From Ktedonobacter racemifer DSM 44963 (GTDB taxonomy: Bacteria; Chloroflexota; Ktedonobacteria; Ktedonobacterales; Ktedonobacteraceae), in NCBI RefSeq assembly GCF_000178855.1, contig NZ_ADVG01000005.1:1178001-1242000 (forward strand): a stretch of 64,000 nucleotides of DNA, in the 5' to 3' direction. Within the stretch, counting starts at the first letter, position 1; each line of letters starts with the position of its first letter. The translations under genes were made by a program, and so were the position numbers. Shown here piece by piece: positions 18,029 to 27,114 of the stretch. The notes below the pieces were generated by a model, which searched no databases, was not told the origin of the DNA, and saw only the letters and a list, made by a program, of their open reading frames with translations.

Positions 18029-18084
18029 AGCATGGTTAAAATAGTTTTGCCGGCTCAAGCCGGCAAAACTATTTTAACCATGCT
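18029..18084. terminator. 27-bp palindrome between convergent genes
   Basis: Arms 18029-18055 and 18058-18084 pair perfectly. It lies between the convergent GHL10 gene and the sugar permease gene and has AAAACTATTTTAACC in its arm. Confidence 0.75.
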
Positions 18085-18087
18085 CCT

Positions 18088-18957
18088 TTATCCCTTGAGG
18101 GCTCCCATACGGACGCCCTCCAGGAAGTAGCGCTGGAAGATCAGGAAGAAGATAATCATGGGGAGGGCCGCCAGGGCCGCGCCCGCGAAGATGATGCCAT
18201 AATCTGTGGAGAACTCGCCTTGCAGGCCAGCCACGCCAACTGGCAAGGTATAGGCGGAGCCATCATTGAGCACGATCAGTGGCCAAAGGAAGTCATTCCA
18301 GTGGCGCACAAAGGTGAAGATGGCCAGCGCGCCAATGGCGGGCCTGGAGAGCGGCAGGATGACATGCCAGAAGACTCCTGGCTCACCACAGCCATCGATG
18401 CGCGCCGCATCCATCAACTCTGAGGGCAGAGTCTGAATATACTGGCGCATCAGAAAGATGCCGAAGACGCTGGCAAAGCCAGGAAGAATCACCGCCCAGA
18501 GCGTGTTGAGCAGTTGCAGATTACGTGTCACGAGATACATTGGTACCAGTGTCACATACGTTGGCACCATCATCGTCGCAATAACAGTCCAGAAGAGCAC
18601 ATTGCGCCCCGGAAAACGCTTCTTGGCAAAGGCATAGCCCGCCAGTGTGTCAAAGAAAACGTGGAAGAGTGTGACACATAGCGCAACAGCGATACTATTG
18701 CGCGCCCAGATCCAGTAATCGCTCGCCTGGTTCAATAGACGCTGAAAATTCGAGAAGTCTGCATGCAATGGCACAACATCAGGCGGCGTTTTCAAGACAA
18801 AGGTGGTCGGCGTTAGGGCGGTCACAAAGAGCCAGTACATCGGCCAGAGCGAGATACAGGTCGTGATAGCCAGGACCAGCCAGGCAAGCCCCTTCGATGG
18901 GTGCCAGAGACGAATACGCGCAGCCCGTGGACGCGAAGAAACTGATTTGCTTGCCAT
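18088..18957 (-). CDS. Sugar ABC transporter permease (MalG type), system 1
   Basis: This 289-residue inner-membrane permease belongs to the carbohydrate uptake (CUT1) family. It has six transmembrane segments and an EAA loop variant (LMDAARIDGCGEPGVFWHVILPLSRPAI), which contacts the ATPase. The start ATG at 18957 follows TGGAG by about 8 nt, and the stop of the upstream permease gene is 2 nt away, so translation is likely coupled. No ATPase gene is in the cluster; such systems often share an MsmX-like ATPase. Confidence 0.9.
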   Translation of the reverse strand: MASKSVSSRPRAARIRLWHPSKGLAWLVLAITTCISLWPMYWLFVTALTPTTFVLKTPPDVVPLHADFSNFQRLLNQASDYWIWARNSIAVALCVTLFHVFFDTLAGYAFAKKRFPGRNVLFWTVIATMMVPTYVTLVPMYLVTRNLQLLNTLWAVILPGFASVFGIFLMRQYIQTLPSELMDAARIDGCGEPGVFWHVILPLSRPAIGALAIFTFVRHWNDFLWPLIVLNDGSAYTLPVGVAGLQGEFSTDYGIIFAGAALAALPMIIFFLIFQRYFLEGVRMGALKG

Positions 18958-18959
18958 TA

Positions 18960-19907
18960 TCAATACTCCACATCAGATCTGAGAAAGCGGAATTGGACCA
19001 GCGCGACCGCCGCGATCATCAAGAAGAGGACAAAGGCCTGCGCCGAGGCCAGGCCATAGCGAAACTGCTGGAAGCCGTTCTGGTAAATCTGCGTCACGAT
19101 GACCTGCGCACTATCGCCGACGCCAGCGGGAACCATCACAAAGACCTTCTCAAAGACCTCAAAACTGGCAATGGTATAGAGCACCACCAGGTACAGGGTA
19201 GTGGGCCTGATCAGCGGCAGGGTAATATGCCACCAGCGGCGCAGGGGACCCGCACCATCCAGCATGGCGGCCTCATAGTACTCCGTGGGAATACTCCCCA
19301 TCGCCGCATTAAAGAGCACCACGCCCGTCGCCGGTACGGTCAAGACGGTTGAGAGCGTAATGCTATTGAGCACAATATTGGGGTCTGACAGCCAACGCAC
19401 AGCGGCAAGGTGGAAAGTACCCAGGATATAGTTGAGGAAGCCGTACTCACTGTTATAGATCCAGCGCCAGGTGATGGCAATAATAACCACGCTGGTAACG
19501 GCGGGCAGATAGAACGCCGAGAGAAAGAAGGTGCGCCAGGGCTTGCTGCGCCCCTGAATCAGGCTGGAGAGGATCAGCGCAATCAGAATATTGGCGGTGA
19601 CCGTGATCACAGTATAGTAGAGTGTATTCTTGATCGCCTGGCCAAAGACGCCACCCTGCGTCGTAAAGGCATGTACATAATTGCTCAAGCCCGCCCACTT
19701 GCCATTCCAGACGAAGGTATAATCATAGCTTTGAAAGGAGATAAGCAGTGCCCAGAGCACGGGCGCGAGCGTAAAGATAGCGAAAACGAGCATACTGGGG
19801 AGGATAAAGGCATATCCCCACCCATATGCTTTGAAGAAGCGCCTCAGGCTGGCAACGACGCCGCGTTGCCGCTGGCCAGCCTGCTTTTCAAGTGCGAAAT
19901 GTGACAT
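18960..19907 (-). CDS. Sugar ABC transporter permease (MalF type), system 1
   Basis: This 315-residue CUT1 permease has six membrane segments and the EAA loop YYEAAMLDGAGPLRRWWHITLPLIRPTT. The start at 19907 (MSHFALEKQ) has AGGAAGAG upstream; the longer open frame is not supported. It pairs with the MalG-type permease that follows at once and with the substrate-binding lipoprotein encoded 140 bp upstream. Confidence 0.9.
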   Translation of the reverse strand: MSHFALEKQAGQRQRGVVASLRRFFKAYGWGYAFILPSMLVFAIFTLAPVLWALLISFQSYDYTFVWNGKWAGLSNYVHAFTTQGGVFGQAIKNTLYYTVITVTANILIALILSSLIQGRSKPWRTFFLSAFYLPAVTSVVIIAITWRWIYNSEYGFLNYILGTFHLAAVRWLSDPNIVLNSITLSTVLTVPATGVVLFNAAMGSIPTEYYEAAMLDGAGPLRRWWHITLPLIRPTTLYLVVLYTIASFEVFEKVFVMVPAGVGDSAQVIVTQIYQNGFQQFRYGLASAQAFVLFLMIAAVALVQFRFLRSDVEY

Positions 19908-19976
19908 AGGTCTCTTCCTAATATTGACGCTATAGCGAGTGATGTGCCTGAAGCCGCGCGCCTGTGCGCTGGCTTC

Positions 19977-20037
19977 AGTTGATGATGTGGTGGAGGTGTG
20001 CGGCCAATAGCTGCACACCTCCACCACATCATCAACT
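19977..20037. terminator. 25-bp hairpin inside ABC importer operon 1
   Basis: Arms 19977-20001 and 20013-20037 pair perfectly around an 11-nt loop. It sits between the binding-protein gene and the permease genes, where it may act as a partial terminator or 3' stabiliser giving more binding protein than permease. Confidence 0.65.
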
Positions 20038-20047
20038 TGTAAAGTGT

Positions 20048-21355
20048 TTAGCCGTTGAGCAGTGAATTGACCTCGCTGGCGGGATTGTTGAGCGCGTCTT
20101 TGGCTGTGACCTTGCCCAGGACGGCCTTCTGGATCTGATCGTGCAGGATCGTGCGAATCTGCGGCCACTGCGCGATAATCGGGGTAATATAGGTATAAGG
20201 CACAAACGGCTTGAACAGAGCGATAGGATTGCTCACGTCGACCGATTTACGCGCTCCGGGCGCCAGGTAGTAGCCAGTAATATCGTGACCCACCTGCGAG
20301 CTTGTCAGGTAGCGCGCCAGATCCATGGCGGCCTTAAGCTTATTCTCATCCTGCAGGTTCGCCACCGAGATCAGGCCAATGCCTCCGGTTGTGAGCGGTT
20401 TGCCACTCATGCCAATGGGCATCGACTTGACTGTAAAGTTCATCCCCAGGGCTTTATAGGTCGCGGAGGAACCACTGGGCTCACTATACATCGCGTAGTT
20501 CTTCTTCTGGCTAAAGCCGGTGACCATGTCAGTGGGGGTTTGCGTACCAAAGTCAGGAGGCGTGACCTTATACTTCAGCGCCAGGTCCATCAGCTTTTGC
20601 AGACCGCTCACGCCTTCAGGGGTGTTAAAGGTATACTGTTTGTTATCTTTGCTCAGCGGATAGGCCCCATCGCCCATAATAAAGGGCCAGGTATTGACGA
20701 CGCCGGGATCAATGACGCCGCTATAGCCATATACCTGCTGGCCATTGGAGCGTTTGAAGGTGAGGCGTTTGGCGATATCCACGAACTCCTCATAGGTCCA
20801 ATCATCCTTGGGAACATCGATGCCTCGCTCTTTAAAAATATCCAGGTTGAGATACATGCCCACAGGCGGCACCCAGAGCGGCCAGGAGTAGCGTTTGCCA
20901 TCAGTCGAAACCGCGTCAAGAAGGTTAGAGGCGATATCGCTCTTGTCGTCTGCCGTGAGGAAGTCATCAATTGGCGCAACCGTCCCCGAGCGCACCAGGG
21001 TTGGCAGGACATCGGATGGCAGGCGAAATACATCCACGGTACTGCCTCCCTGCACCGCTTGTGTCAGCTTAGTGAAGCCACTCTGATCGCCTGTATAACC
21101 TGTAATCGTCACCCCCTTCAGGTTCTTGTGAGCCTTTTTATAAGCGGCGACCGCGGCATCGGTTAGCTTACCCGTCTGGTTACCACCATTGGGCGAATAG
21201 CCAAGCACCCAATAGCGTAAGGAAACATCACTTGTTTGATTCCCCGACCCCGAATCCCCCCCACACGCGGCGAGTAGTGCGCTCAGCACACTGGCACTTA
21301 CAGCAACTTTGCTGCCCTCAACAAGCAATTGACGACGCGTAATCGAGCTACTCAT
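20048..21355 (-). CDS. Extracellular sugar-binding lipoprotein, ABC system 1
   Basis: This 435-residue CUT1 solute-binding protein has a TRRQLL-type signal, possibly Tat, ending in the lipobox LLAACGG. The mature part has a family-1 binding fold (RYWVLGYSPNGG, FRLPSDVLPTLVRSG, PLWVPPVGMYLN). The start at 21355 is preceded by GAGGAG and AAGG. It is the first gene of the operon. The sugar is unknown; the nearby hexosaminidase and GHL10 genes make an amino-sugar oligosaccharide plausible. Confidence 0.9.
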   Translation of the reverse strand: MSSSITRRQLLVEGSKVAVSASVLSALLAACGGDSGSGNQTSDVSLRYWVLGYSPNGGNQTGKLTDAAVAAYKKAHKNLKGVTITGYTGDQSGFTKLTQAVQGGSTVDVFRLPSDVLPTLVRSGTVAPIDDFLTADDKSDIASNLLDAVSTDGKRYSWPLWVPPVGMYLNLDIFKERGIDVPKDDWTYEEFVDIAKRLTFKRSNGQQVYGYSGVIDPGVVNTWPFIMGDGAYPLSKDNKQYTFNTPEGVSGLQKLMDLALKYKVTPPDFGTQTPTDMVTGFSQKKNYAMYSEPSGSSATYKALGMNFTVKSMPIGMSGKPLTTGGIGLISVANLQDENKLKAAMDLARYLTSSQVGHDITGYYLAPGARKSVDVSNPIALFKPFVPYTYITPIIAQWPQIRTILHDQIQKAVLGKVTAKDALNNPASEVNSLLNG

Positions 21356-22056
21356 CCTTGTACTCCTCATCTTATCAGGCCCAGGCAGCCGTATTCATGA
21401 GAGATGATGTGCAGGCACACGAACCGGCAGGTTGAGCCTTACACTACAAGCCAACGCCTAGCGCTCTGCATGTCACACGCGTTAACCTTTAACAAGCCCT
21501 TTCCCTCCAGGTAGGCGCTCCAACGAGCCTCCACGCAACTCGCACGCGATGTCCACAGGCAGCAGCGCCCGCGTTCTCCAGTATCAGTTATGTTCGATAG
21601 ACAAACATGCTCACCTCATGCGTAAAAAATAACAGGTGGTAGGCGAAGCTATTGAAGGGTGCAGAGACAGGAGGAGAAGATACTAAGAGAGATCGCCTGG
21701 CAAAGGGTAAGATGGAATTTGTGCGCATATATAAATATATATACAACATGATCACTTGCAAAAAGTGAGGCTTCTTCTTACTCACAACGCCAGGAATGCG
21801 AAAGAACATTTGCGATTGGGAAGGTGCATGGGTTTATTTTAACATCATTAATACGGTGTATGCAATATCGACAAAATCTTAAGTAGAAGTGTTGCCTGGC
21901 AGGTCGCCTTCAATGAAGCGCCAATAAGCGGCAGAGGTAGAGTGTACAAGCATAGACCACTATTTTCTTCCTATACGGGAGAACAGAGCAGCATATACCA
22001 TCATTCCTATGCTACAATAGCAACTGCAGGCGATTATATGAAGTAGGCATGGAGCA
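21356..22056. other. Divergent intergenic region with no recognised gene
   Basis: These 700 bp separate the importer operon from the Nudix gene. A minus-strand frame at 21588-21809 has a compositionally odd product and no homologue I recognise. The AT-rich tract around 21720-21890 is a likely promoter zone. A TACAAT box at 22013-22018 could serve the Nudix gene, but no matching -35 was seen. Confidence 0.4.
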
Positions 22057-22527
22057 ATGGCACGCATCGATTATTATAATGACCCTCAAGCCCCCAGACC
22101 CAATAGCCTGGTGCCCGCGGCATCAGCGATTATCTGTGATCAGCAGGGCCGCATTTTACTCCATCGGCGCAGCGATAATAATCTCTGGGCACTGCCCGGT
22201 GGCGCAATGGAGCCAGGCGAGTCTATTGGCAAGACAGTAGTACGCGAGGTGCGGGAAGAGACGGGCTTACATGTCCAACCAGAGCGGATTGTGGGTATCT
22301 ACTCAGATCCGCGCCACATCATTGCCTTTAGCGATGGCGAGGTCAGACAACAGTTCTCGGTCTGCTTTGCCTGTATTCTCCTTGGTGGCAAGTTACGCGT
22401 CAGCGCGGAGTCATTCGAAGTCGCGTTCTTCTTCCCCTGCGAGATAGAGTATCTGAGCATGCATCCCTCTATTCGCCTGCGCATCCATCACTTTCTTGAG
22501 CAACGCACACAACCCTACTTCACCTAG
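22057..22527 (+). CDS. Nudix hydrolase
   Basis: This 156-residue protein carries a full Nudix box from about residue 49: GGAMEPGES, then VVREVREETGLHV, fitting G-x5-E-x7-REUXEEXGU. It hydrolyses a nucleoside diphosphate linked to another group; the substrate is not evident. The N-terminal RIDYYNDPQAP resembles NUDIX proteins of the ADP-ribose or dNTP type in Chloroflexota and Actinobacteria. Its stop codon overlaps the stop of the opposite-strand gene within a CTAG, so no terminator separates the two. Confidence 0.9.
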   Translation: MARIDYYNDPQAPRPNSLVPAASAIICDQQGRILLHRRSDNNLWALPGGAMEPGESIGKTVVREVREETGLHVQPERIVGIYSDPRHIIAFSDGEVRQQFSVCFACILLGGKLRVSAESFEVAFFFPCEIEYLSMHPSIRLRIHHFLEQRTQPYFT

Positions 22528-23021
22528 CGTCGGTTGGCAAACAGGGACGCAAGCAGGCCCGTCGCGCTCCCCCAGACCAGGTGGGCGGCGATCATCATCA
22601 GGTTACGCCGTCCGGGTTCGCGGTAGGCTGACTCTACCAGTCCCAGCGCAGGCAGGAGTCCAAGGTAGCTTGCGACCCAGACAAGCAGGCCAAAGCCGCC
22701 TCCCTTCGCCAGCGAGGGTCCGGGCATATAGCGCTCGACAGGTCTATAGAACAGGCCCATAGCAGTTCCATAGCCGAAATGAGATACAAGCGTCGCCAGC
22801 AAGACCTGGCGCTTGCTGAGCAGCCAATGAAGGTGCGCTCGCCGCGCCAGGTCTTGTATGATGATCTCGGGTGGCAGATCGTAGCGCTGCCCATGCGGCA
22901 AGAAGCGTTGTGTTAGCAGCATAAACAGCGTCATTGGCGCGGTCGCTACACATCCGGCAACGGCATCATTGATCCACGATGGATACTCCTGGGCATCGGC
23001 CTCACGCGCACGTGTCGACAT
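22524..23021 (-). CDS. Small membrane protein, YagU/DUF1440-like
   Basis: This 165-residue protein has three or four hydrophobic stretches (AVAGCVATAPMTLFMLL, LATLVSHFGYGTAMGLFY, FGLLVWVASYLGLLPAL, AAHLVWGSATGLLASLF). The AGxxATxPMTxxM and HxxYGxxxGxxY patterns resemble DUF1440/YagU-type inner-membrane proteins; this is a tentative match. The start at 23021 follows AGGGGAG by 6 nt. The gene converges on and overlaps the Nudix gene by 4 nt. Its function is unknown. Confidence 0.6.
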   Translation of the reverse strand: MSTRAREADAQEYPSWINDAVAGCVATAPMTLFMLLTQRFLPHGQRYDLPPEIIIQDLARRAHLHWLLSKRQVLLATLVSHFGYGTAMGLFYRPVERYMPGPSLAKGGGFGLLVWVASYLGLLPALGLVESAYREPGRRNLMMIAAHLVWGSATGLLASLFANRR

Positions 23022-23122
23022 AGCATCTCCCCTTCTTGAACGGCTCCATCCTTCTGCGAGCCCTTTTCCTTTCACACGTTAGAGCGCATGAATTCGTGGC
23101 TAGCTCGTTTATTATTGCTTGC

Positions 23123-23151
23123 TTGACGCTGCGCATTTCTAGATGCTACAC
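23123..23151 (+). promoter_or_regulatory. Putative promoter of aldolase/oxidase operon
   Basis: TTGACG at 23123-23128 is followed after 17 nt by CTACAC at 23146-23151. The -10 is weak but resembles the TTACAC box of the kinase promoter near 53779. Confidence 0.45.
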
Positions 23152-23208
23152 TCAGGGGCAAGTTATCCAAACAGGACCTCTCATTTTGCCTGCATAAAGG
23201 ATACTGCC

Positions 23209-24483
23209 ATGTCTACACACAAAGAAGAATTTTTGACTACAGCACAAACGGGCTCTGCATCATCTGTCTCTTTCCATCCTCCAGAGCAGCTTGATGCGCG
23301 CTATGAGTATTACCGCGAGATCTTTAAAGCACGGAGAAAGCCCTTCGCCTTTGTGGATCTTGACCTCTTACAGCAGAACGTCGAGCGCATCGCCACCCAG
23401 GCGGGAGGGAAGCATATTCGCCTGGCGTCAAAGTCTATCCGCAGTACCGCTATCCTGCGCCGCATCCTGGAAGCCAACCCATGCTTTCAGGGCATTATGT
23501 GCTTTACCGCGCGTGAGGCGGCCTTCCTGGCGGAACAGGGCTTCGATGACCTGCTGCTGGGCTATCCCACCTGGAATGAGGAGGATCTCGCCGAGATTGC
23601 CCGCGTCAATGCTCAGGGGAAACGCGCCGTTTTGATGGTCGATAGCCTGGAGCAGATCGCGCAGGCGGAGCGCGTTGCGCAGCAATTCGCCGTACGCCTG
23701 CCGCTCTGCCTGGATATTGATATGTCTCTACCCCTGCCGGGGCTGCACTTCGGCGTCTGGCGCTCACCCCTGCGCACCGTCGCGGATGTGCGTCCACTGG
23801 TTGAGCATATCCAGGGCTCAGCGCATGTCTTGCTTGATGGCGTCATGGGCTACGAGGCCCAGATCGCGGGAGTAGGCGACGCCTTCGCAGGCCAGCGCGC
23901 AAAAAATACCCTCGTCCGCCTGCTCAAGCGGCGTTCGCTCCCAGATATTGCTCGCAGGCGAGCAGAGATCGTGCGCTACATTCAGGAGGAGGCGGGGCTT
24001 CCATTACGCATCGTCAATGGCGGCGGGACCGGAAGCGTACACACTACCCGCACAGAGACAGCAGTCACCGAAATCACGGTCGGCTCAGGCTTCTACGCGC
24101 CCACTCTCTTTGATAACTACCAGGCGTTTCGCTATCAGCCCGCGCTTGGCTACGCCATCGAAATCGTCCGCCGACCTCAGCCTCAAATCTATACCTGCCA
24201 GGGAGGAGGCTACACGGCCTCTGGCGCGGTCGGACTCGATAAACAGCCTCAGCCCTATCTGCCCAAAGGAGCCAGGCTGGACCCCATGGAGGGCGCAGGA
24301 GAGGTGCAAACACCAGTCCACTACAAGGGAAAGCTCTCCCTCCACCCGGGAGACCCTATCTTTATGCGCCACGCCAAGGCGGGAGAGGTCTGCGAACGCT
24401 TTACGCACCTGCTGCTGGTGCAGTCCGGCACAATCATCGACGAGGTAACTACCTATCGCGGCGACGGTAAATGCTTTTTATAA
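23209..24483 (+). CDS. PLP-dependent amino acid aldolase/deaminase (fold-type III)
   Basis: This 424-residue enzyme has an N-terminal alanine-racemase-type barrel. The PLP lysine is in RLASKSIRS (after FVDLDLLQQNV), and VNGGGTGS binds the phosphate. The C-terminal domain (GGGYTASGAVGLDKQP ... FMRHAKAGEVCERF) matches D-threonine aldolase and D-serine dehydratase-like enzymes, in which the His and Cys/Asp bind a divalent metal. The start at 23209 has AAAGG upstream. It lies 23 bp before the FAD oxidase gene, so the two probably act in one catabolic route controlled by the adjacent LacI-type gene or by unknown signals. Confidence 0.85.
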   Translation: MSTHKEEFLTTAQTGSASSVSFHPPEQLDARYEYYREIFKARRKPFAFVDLDLLQQNVERIATQAGGKHIRLASKSIRSTAILRRILEANPCFQGIMCFTAREAAFLAEQGFDDLLLGYPTWNEEDLAEIARVNAQGKRAVLMVDSLEQIAQAERVAQQFAVRLPLCLDIDMSLPLPGLHFGVWRSPLRTVADVRPLVEHIQGSAHVLLDGVMGYEAQIAGVGDAFAGQRAKNTLVRLLKRRSLPDIARRRAEIVRYIQEEAGLPLRIVNGGGTGSVHTTRTETAVTEITVGSGFYAPTLFDNYQAFRYQPALGYAIEIVRRPQPQIYTCQGGGYTASGAVGLDKQPQPYLPKGARLDPMEGAGEVQTPVHYKGKLSLHPGDPIFMRHAKAGEVCERFTHLLLVQSGTIIDEVTTYRGDGKCFL

Positions 24484-24506
24484 ACGAGTTGTAAGAGGGA
24501 ATAGAT

Positions 24507-25865
24507 ATGAGCCAGAAGAGTTTGATGGCCCCAACCAGCACGGGAAGCGCGCGTAACTGGCGCAACTGGTCGGGTTCGGTTGCCTGCACACCCCAGAACT
24601 TCGCGCACCCAAGCACGATAGAGGAACTACGTAAGCTTGTCCTCCAGGCGAGCACAGCAGGTGGACAGGTGCGCGTCGTCGGTGCAGGACACTCCTTCAC
24701 GCCCCTCGTACAGACTAATGATATCCTTATTTCGCTGGACAACTGGCAGGGGATTGAGCATGTCGAGAAGGTGGACGAGCGACAGGACATTGTTACTGTA
24801 CGCGCAGGCACTAAACTAAGCACACTGGGCAAATTGCTACACGAACATGGTTTAGCTCAAGAGAACCTGGGTGATATCGATGTGCAAAGCATTGCTGGCG
24901 CCATCAGCACGGGTACGCACGGTACCGGCATTCAGTTTGGCAGCATCGCGACGCAGGTCGTTGGCCTGACACTGCTGACAGCGCAGGGCGAAGAACTAGA
25001 ATGCTCACCTGAAAAGCACCCCGATATTTTTAAGGCCGCGCAGGTCTCGCTGGGCAGCCTGGGCATTCTCACACACATCAAATTGCGCACCGTTCCCAGC
25101 AAGCGCCTGCACTACCGCAGCCATCGCGAGAGCCTTGAAAGCTGCCTGGAGCACCTGGAGAGCTACAAACAGGAGAATAGCCACTTCGAATTTTACTGGC
25201 TCCCGCATACAAAGTGGGTTCAGACCAAGTTTGCCAATGAAACGGAGGCCGCGCCCAACGCTGGAAGTCTCTGGAGCACGATTAACCAGGTCGCGCTGGA
25301 GAACGGCCTCTACTGGCTGCTCTCGGAGGCCTGTCGCCTCTTCCCTCGCCTGACGCCTACTATTAGCCGCATCTCCGCCATGGGTATCTCCCCCGTGGAC
25401 GAGGTTGACTACAGCCATTTGATCTTTGCCACCCCCCGCTGGGTGCGCTTCCAGGAGATGGAATACAATATTCCCGCCGAGCACTTCACCACTGTCCTCG
25501 CCGAGGTCCGGCGTTGCATCGAGAAGCACAACTTTGAGGTCCATTTCCCCATCGAATGCCGCTTCGTGCGGGGTGATGATATCTGGCTCAGCCCGGCCTA
25601 CCAGCGTGATTCCGCCTATATCGCCGTGCATATGTATCGGGGGATGCGCTACAAAGACTATTTCCAGGCCATCGAGGAGATTTATCAACACTACCAGGGG
25701 CGCCCCCACTGGGGCAAGATGCATACTCTCACAGCGGAGCAACTGGCGAGCCTCTACCCTTGCTGGGAGGACTTCAAGCGCATCCGGACACAGCTTGATC
25801 CCCAGGGACTCTTCCTCAACGACTACCTGCGTGTCCTGTTTGGCGTGCCACCGGCGTCCGTTTAA
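24507..25865 (+). CDS. FAD-linked sugar-lactone/alditol oxidase (D-arabinono-1,4-lactone oxidase family)
   Basis: This 452-residue vanillyl-alcohol-oxidase-fold enzyme binds FAD through VRVVGAGHSFTPL, whose histidine is the usual covalent FAD site, and GAISTGTHGTG. The C-terminal ALO domain ends with RPHWGKMHTL, the substrate-site motif of aldonolactone and alditol oxidases. No signal peptide is seen. The reaction would be oxidation of a sugar lactone or alditol with O2 or another acceptor. It is co-directional with the PLP enzyme gene. Confidence 0.9.
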   Translation: MSQKSLMAPTSTGSARNWRNWSGSVACTPQNFAHPSTIEELRKLVLQASTAGGQVRVVGAGHSFTPLVQTNDILISLDNWQGIEHVEKVDERQDIVTVRAGTKLSTLGKLLHEHGLAQENLGDIDVQSIAGAISTGTHGTGIQFGSIATQVVGLTLLTAQGEELECSPEKHPDIFKAAQVSLGSLGILTHIKLRTVPSKRLHYRSHRESLESCLEHLESYKQENSHFEFYWLPHTKWVQTKFANETEAAPNAGSLWSTINQVALENGLYWLLSEACRLFPRLTPTISRISAMGISPVDEVDYSHLIFATPRWVRFQEMEYNIPAEHFTTVLAEVRRCIEKHNFEVHFPIECRFVRGDDIWLSPAYQRDSAYIAVHMYRGMRYKDYFQAIEEIYQHYQGRPHWGKMHTLTAEQLASLYPCWEDFKRIRTQLDPQGLFLNDYLRVLFGVPPASV

Positions 25866-25922
25866 GAGCGGAGGGATGTGCTGAAAGGTCATGCATGATC
25901 TTTCAGCACATCCCTCCGCTCT
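25865..25922. terminator. Hairpin between convergent oxidase and lacI genes
   Basis: Arms 25865-25890 and 25897-25922 pair over about 26 bp with one G-T wobble; the loop is the palindrome ATGCAT. It starts at the oxidase stop codon. Confidence 0.75.
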
Positions 25923-26950
25923 CCTCCCCACGCACGCCCCATTGTGCTTTCGCGCTCGATGAGCCGGAAAGGGATATACACACGCTCTGGTGGTACATCA
26001 CGTGTGCCCTCGATACGCCCCAGCAGGAAATCGACCGCCGTCTCGCCAATCAGTTTTTTGTCGGGCGAAATGGTCGTCAGGGATGGGAAGGCGTAGCGCC
26101 CCTCCTCGATATCATCAAAGCCGATGACCGCGACATCCTCGGGCACGCGCAATCCCATGTCATAGAGGGCACGTATGGCTCCCAACGCCATCAAGTCATT
26201 GAAGCAAAAAATGGCATCCACAACGACGCCATCAGCGAACAGACGACGTATAGCGCTATAGCCACTCTCGCGATCATAGAAGGCTTCGGTTGTGGTAATC
26301 AGTTGCTTATCAGAGGAGATGCCAACCTCCTGTAAGGCCTGCAGGTAGCCACGCAGGCGTAGTTTGGACGTTTCGGTCTCGTCGGGGACATCGATGCGCA
26401 GGCCAATGGCGGCGATACGCCTGTAGCCCAGGCGCAAGAGGTGGTAGGTGGCTTCATAAGCCGCGGCAACGTTATCAATCGCCACGTGATCATGGGGGAC
26501 ATCGAGGAAGCGCTCGCCCAGCAGCACCACGGGCGTCTCAACCAGGCCCGGTTGCAGATCCTCCTGCTCAAGCGCCAGGGGACTTAAGATTACCCCATCC
26601 AAGAGCTGCGGACGCCATCCATTGATGACGATCCGCTCATTGGCGCGTTCCCCCCCAGTCGTATCCACCAGGACGGTATACGCCTGGCGCCCCGCAGCCA
26701 AGATAACAGTATTGCTGACCTCCGCAAAATAAGGGTTTAAGAGTTCAGGGATAGCCAGGCCAATCACACCCACACGTCCCTTGCGCAGATAGCGTGCCGA
26801 GAGGTTGGGCTGGTAGTTCAGCTCTTTGAGTGCCTCTTCAACCCGCTCGCGCTTCTCATCAGTGACATACACCTGGCCATGAATCACATTGGAAACCGTT
26901 TTTATAGAAACCCCAGCGCGTAATGCGACATCTTTGAGCGTCGTTGGCAC
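25889..26950 (-). CDS. LacI-family transcriptional repressor
   Basis: This 353-residue regulator has the LacI N-terminal HTH (TLKDVALRAGVSIKTVSNVIHG) and hinge (LNYQPNLSARYLRKG), then a periplasmic-binding-protein-like effector domain. It faces a sugar ABC importer across a 437-bp control region that contains perfect twin TTACAACGTTGTAA operators. Another half-matching site lies over its own predicted start of transcription, suggesting autoregulation. The effector is probably the sugar imported by the divergent transporter. Confidence 0.93.
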   Translation of the reverse strand: MPTTLKDVALRAGVSIKTVSNVIHGQVYVTDEKRERVEEALKELNYQPNLSARYLRKGRVGVIGLAIPELLNPYFAEVSNTVILAAGRQAYTVLVDTTGGERANERIVINGWRPQLLDGVILSPLALEQEDLQPGLVETPVVLLGERFLDVPHDHVAIDNVAAAYEATYHLLRLGYRRIAAIGLRIDVPDETETSKLRLRGYLQALQEVGISSDKQLITTTEAFYDRESGYSAIRRLFADGVVVDAIFCFNDLMALGAIRALYDMGLRVPEDVAVIGFDDIEEGRYAFPSLTTISPDKKLIGETAVDFLLGRIEGTRDVPPERVYIPFRLIERESTMGRAWGGERRDVLKDHA

Positions 26951-26984
26951 GTGTTTCTTATTCCTTTTCCCACAACTCCATGAA

Positions 26985-27029
26985 ATACAACGTCAAACAA
27001 CTATACCATTAAAAATTTATGACCGTCAA
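26985..27029 (-). promoter_or_regulatory. Predicted promoter and operator-like site of lacI-type gene
   Basis: On the minus strand TTGACG (27024-27029) and TATAGT (27000-27005) are separated by 18 nt. The operator-like ATACAACGTCAAAC at 26985-26998 overlaps the expected transcription start, which would allow autorepression. Confidence 0.6.
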
Positions 27030-27047
27030 TACAAACGTCAAAATATA

Positions 27048-27077
27048 TTGACAATGGTAAATTTTATATGGTACAGT
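27048..27077 (+). promoter_or_regulatory. Predicted promoter of sugar importer operon 2
   Basis: TTGACA at 27048-27053 and TACAGT at 27072-27077 are separated by 18 nt. The twin operator begins 4 bp downstream, overlapping the likely transcription start. Confidence 0.65.
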
Positions 27078-27080
27078 TCT

Positions 27081-27114
27081 TTACAACGTTGTAATCGCGA
27101 TTACAACGTTGTAA
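27081..27114. promoter_or_regulatory. Twin LacI-type operators forming a 34-bp perfect palindrome
   Basis: TTACAACGTTGTAA occurs at 27081-27094 and again at 27101-27114. The six bases between (TCGCGA) are themselves palindromic, so the whole 34 bp equals its reverse complement. A central CG in a short palindrome is typical of LacI-family sites. Centre-to-centre spacing is 20 bp, about two helical turns. A related TTACAACGTCAAT is at 27238-27250. Confidence 0.8.

Noticed and set aside
16738..18033. 431-codon open frame antisense to the second GHL10 gene
   Set aside because: It mirrors a clear protein family on the other strand and arises from codon bias; the product has no recognisable domain.
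20141..21166. 341-codon open frame antisense to the sugar-binding protein gene
   Set aside because: Shadow of the solute-binding protein; no ribosome site and no domain.
21588..21809. Possible 73-codon minus-strand gene in the divergent gap
   Set aside because: No ribosome site, aromatic-rich random-looking product in an AT-rich control region.
25005..25931. 308-codon open frame antisense to the FAD oxidase gene
   Set aside because: Shadow frame over a well-supported enzyme, crossing its terminator.
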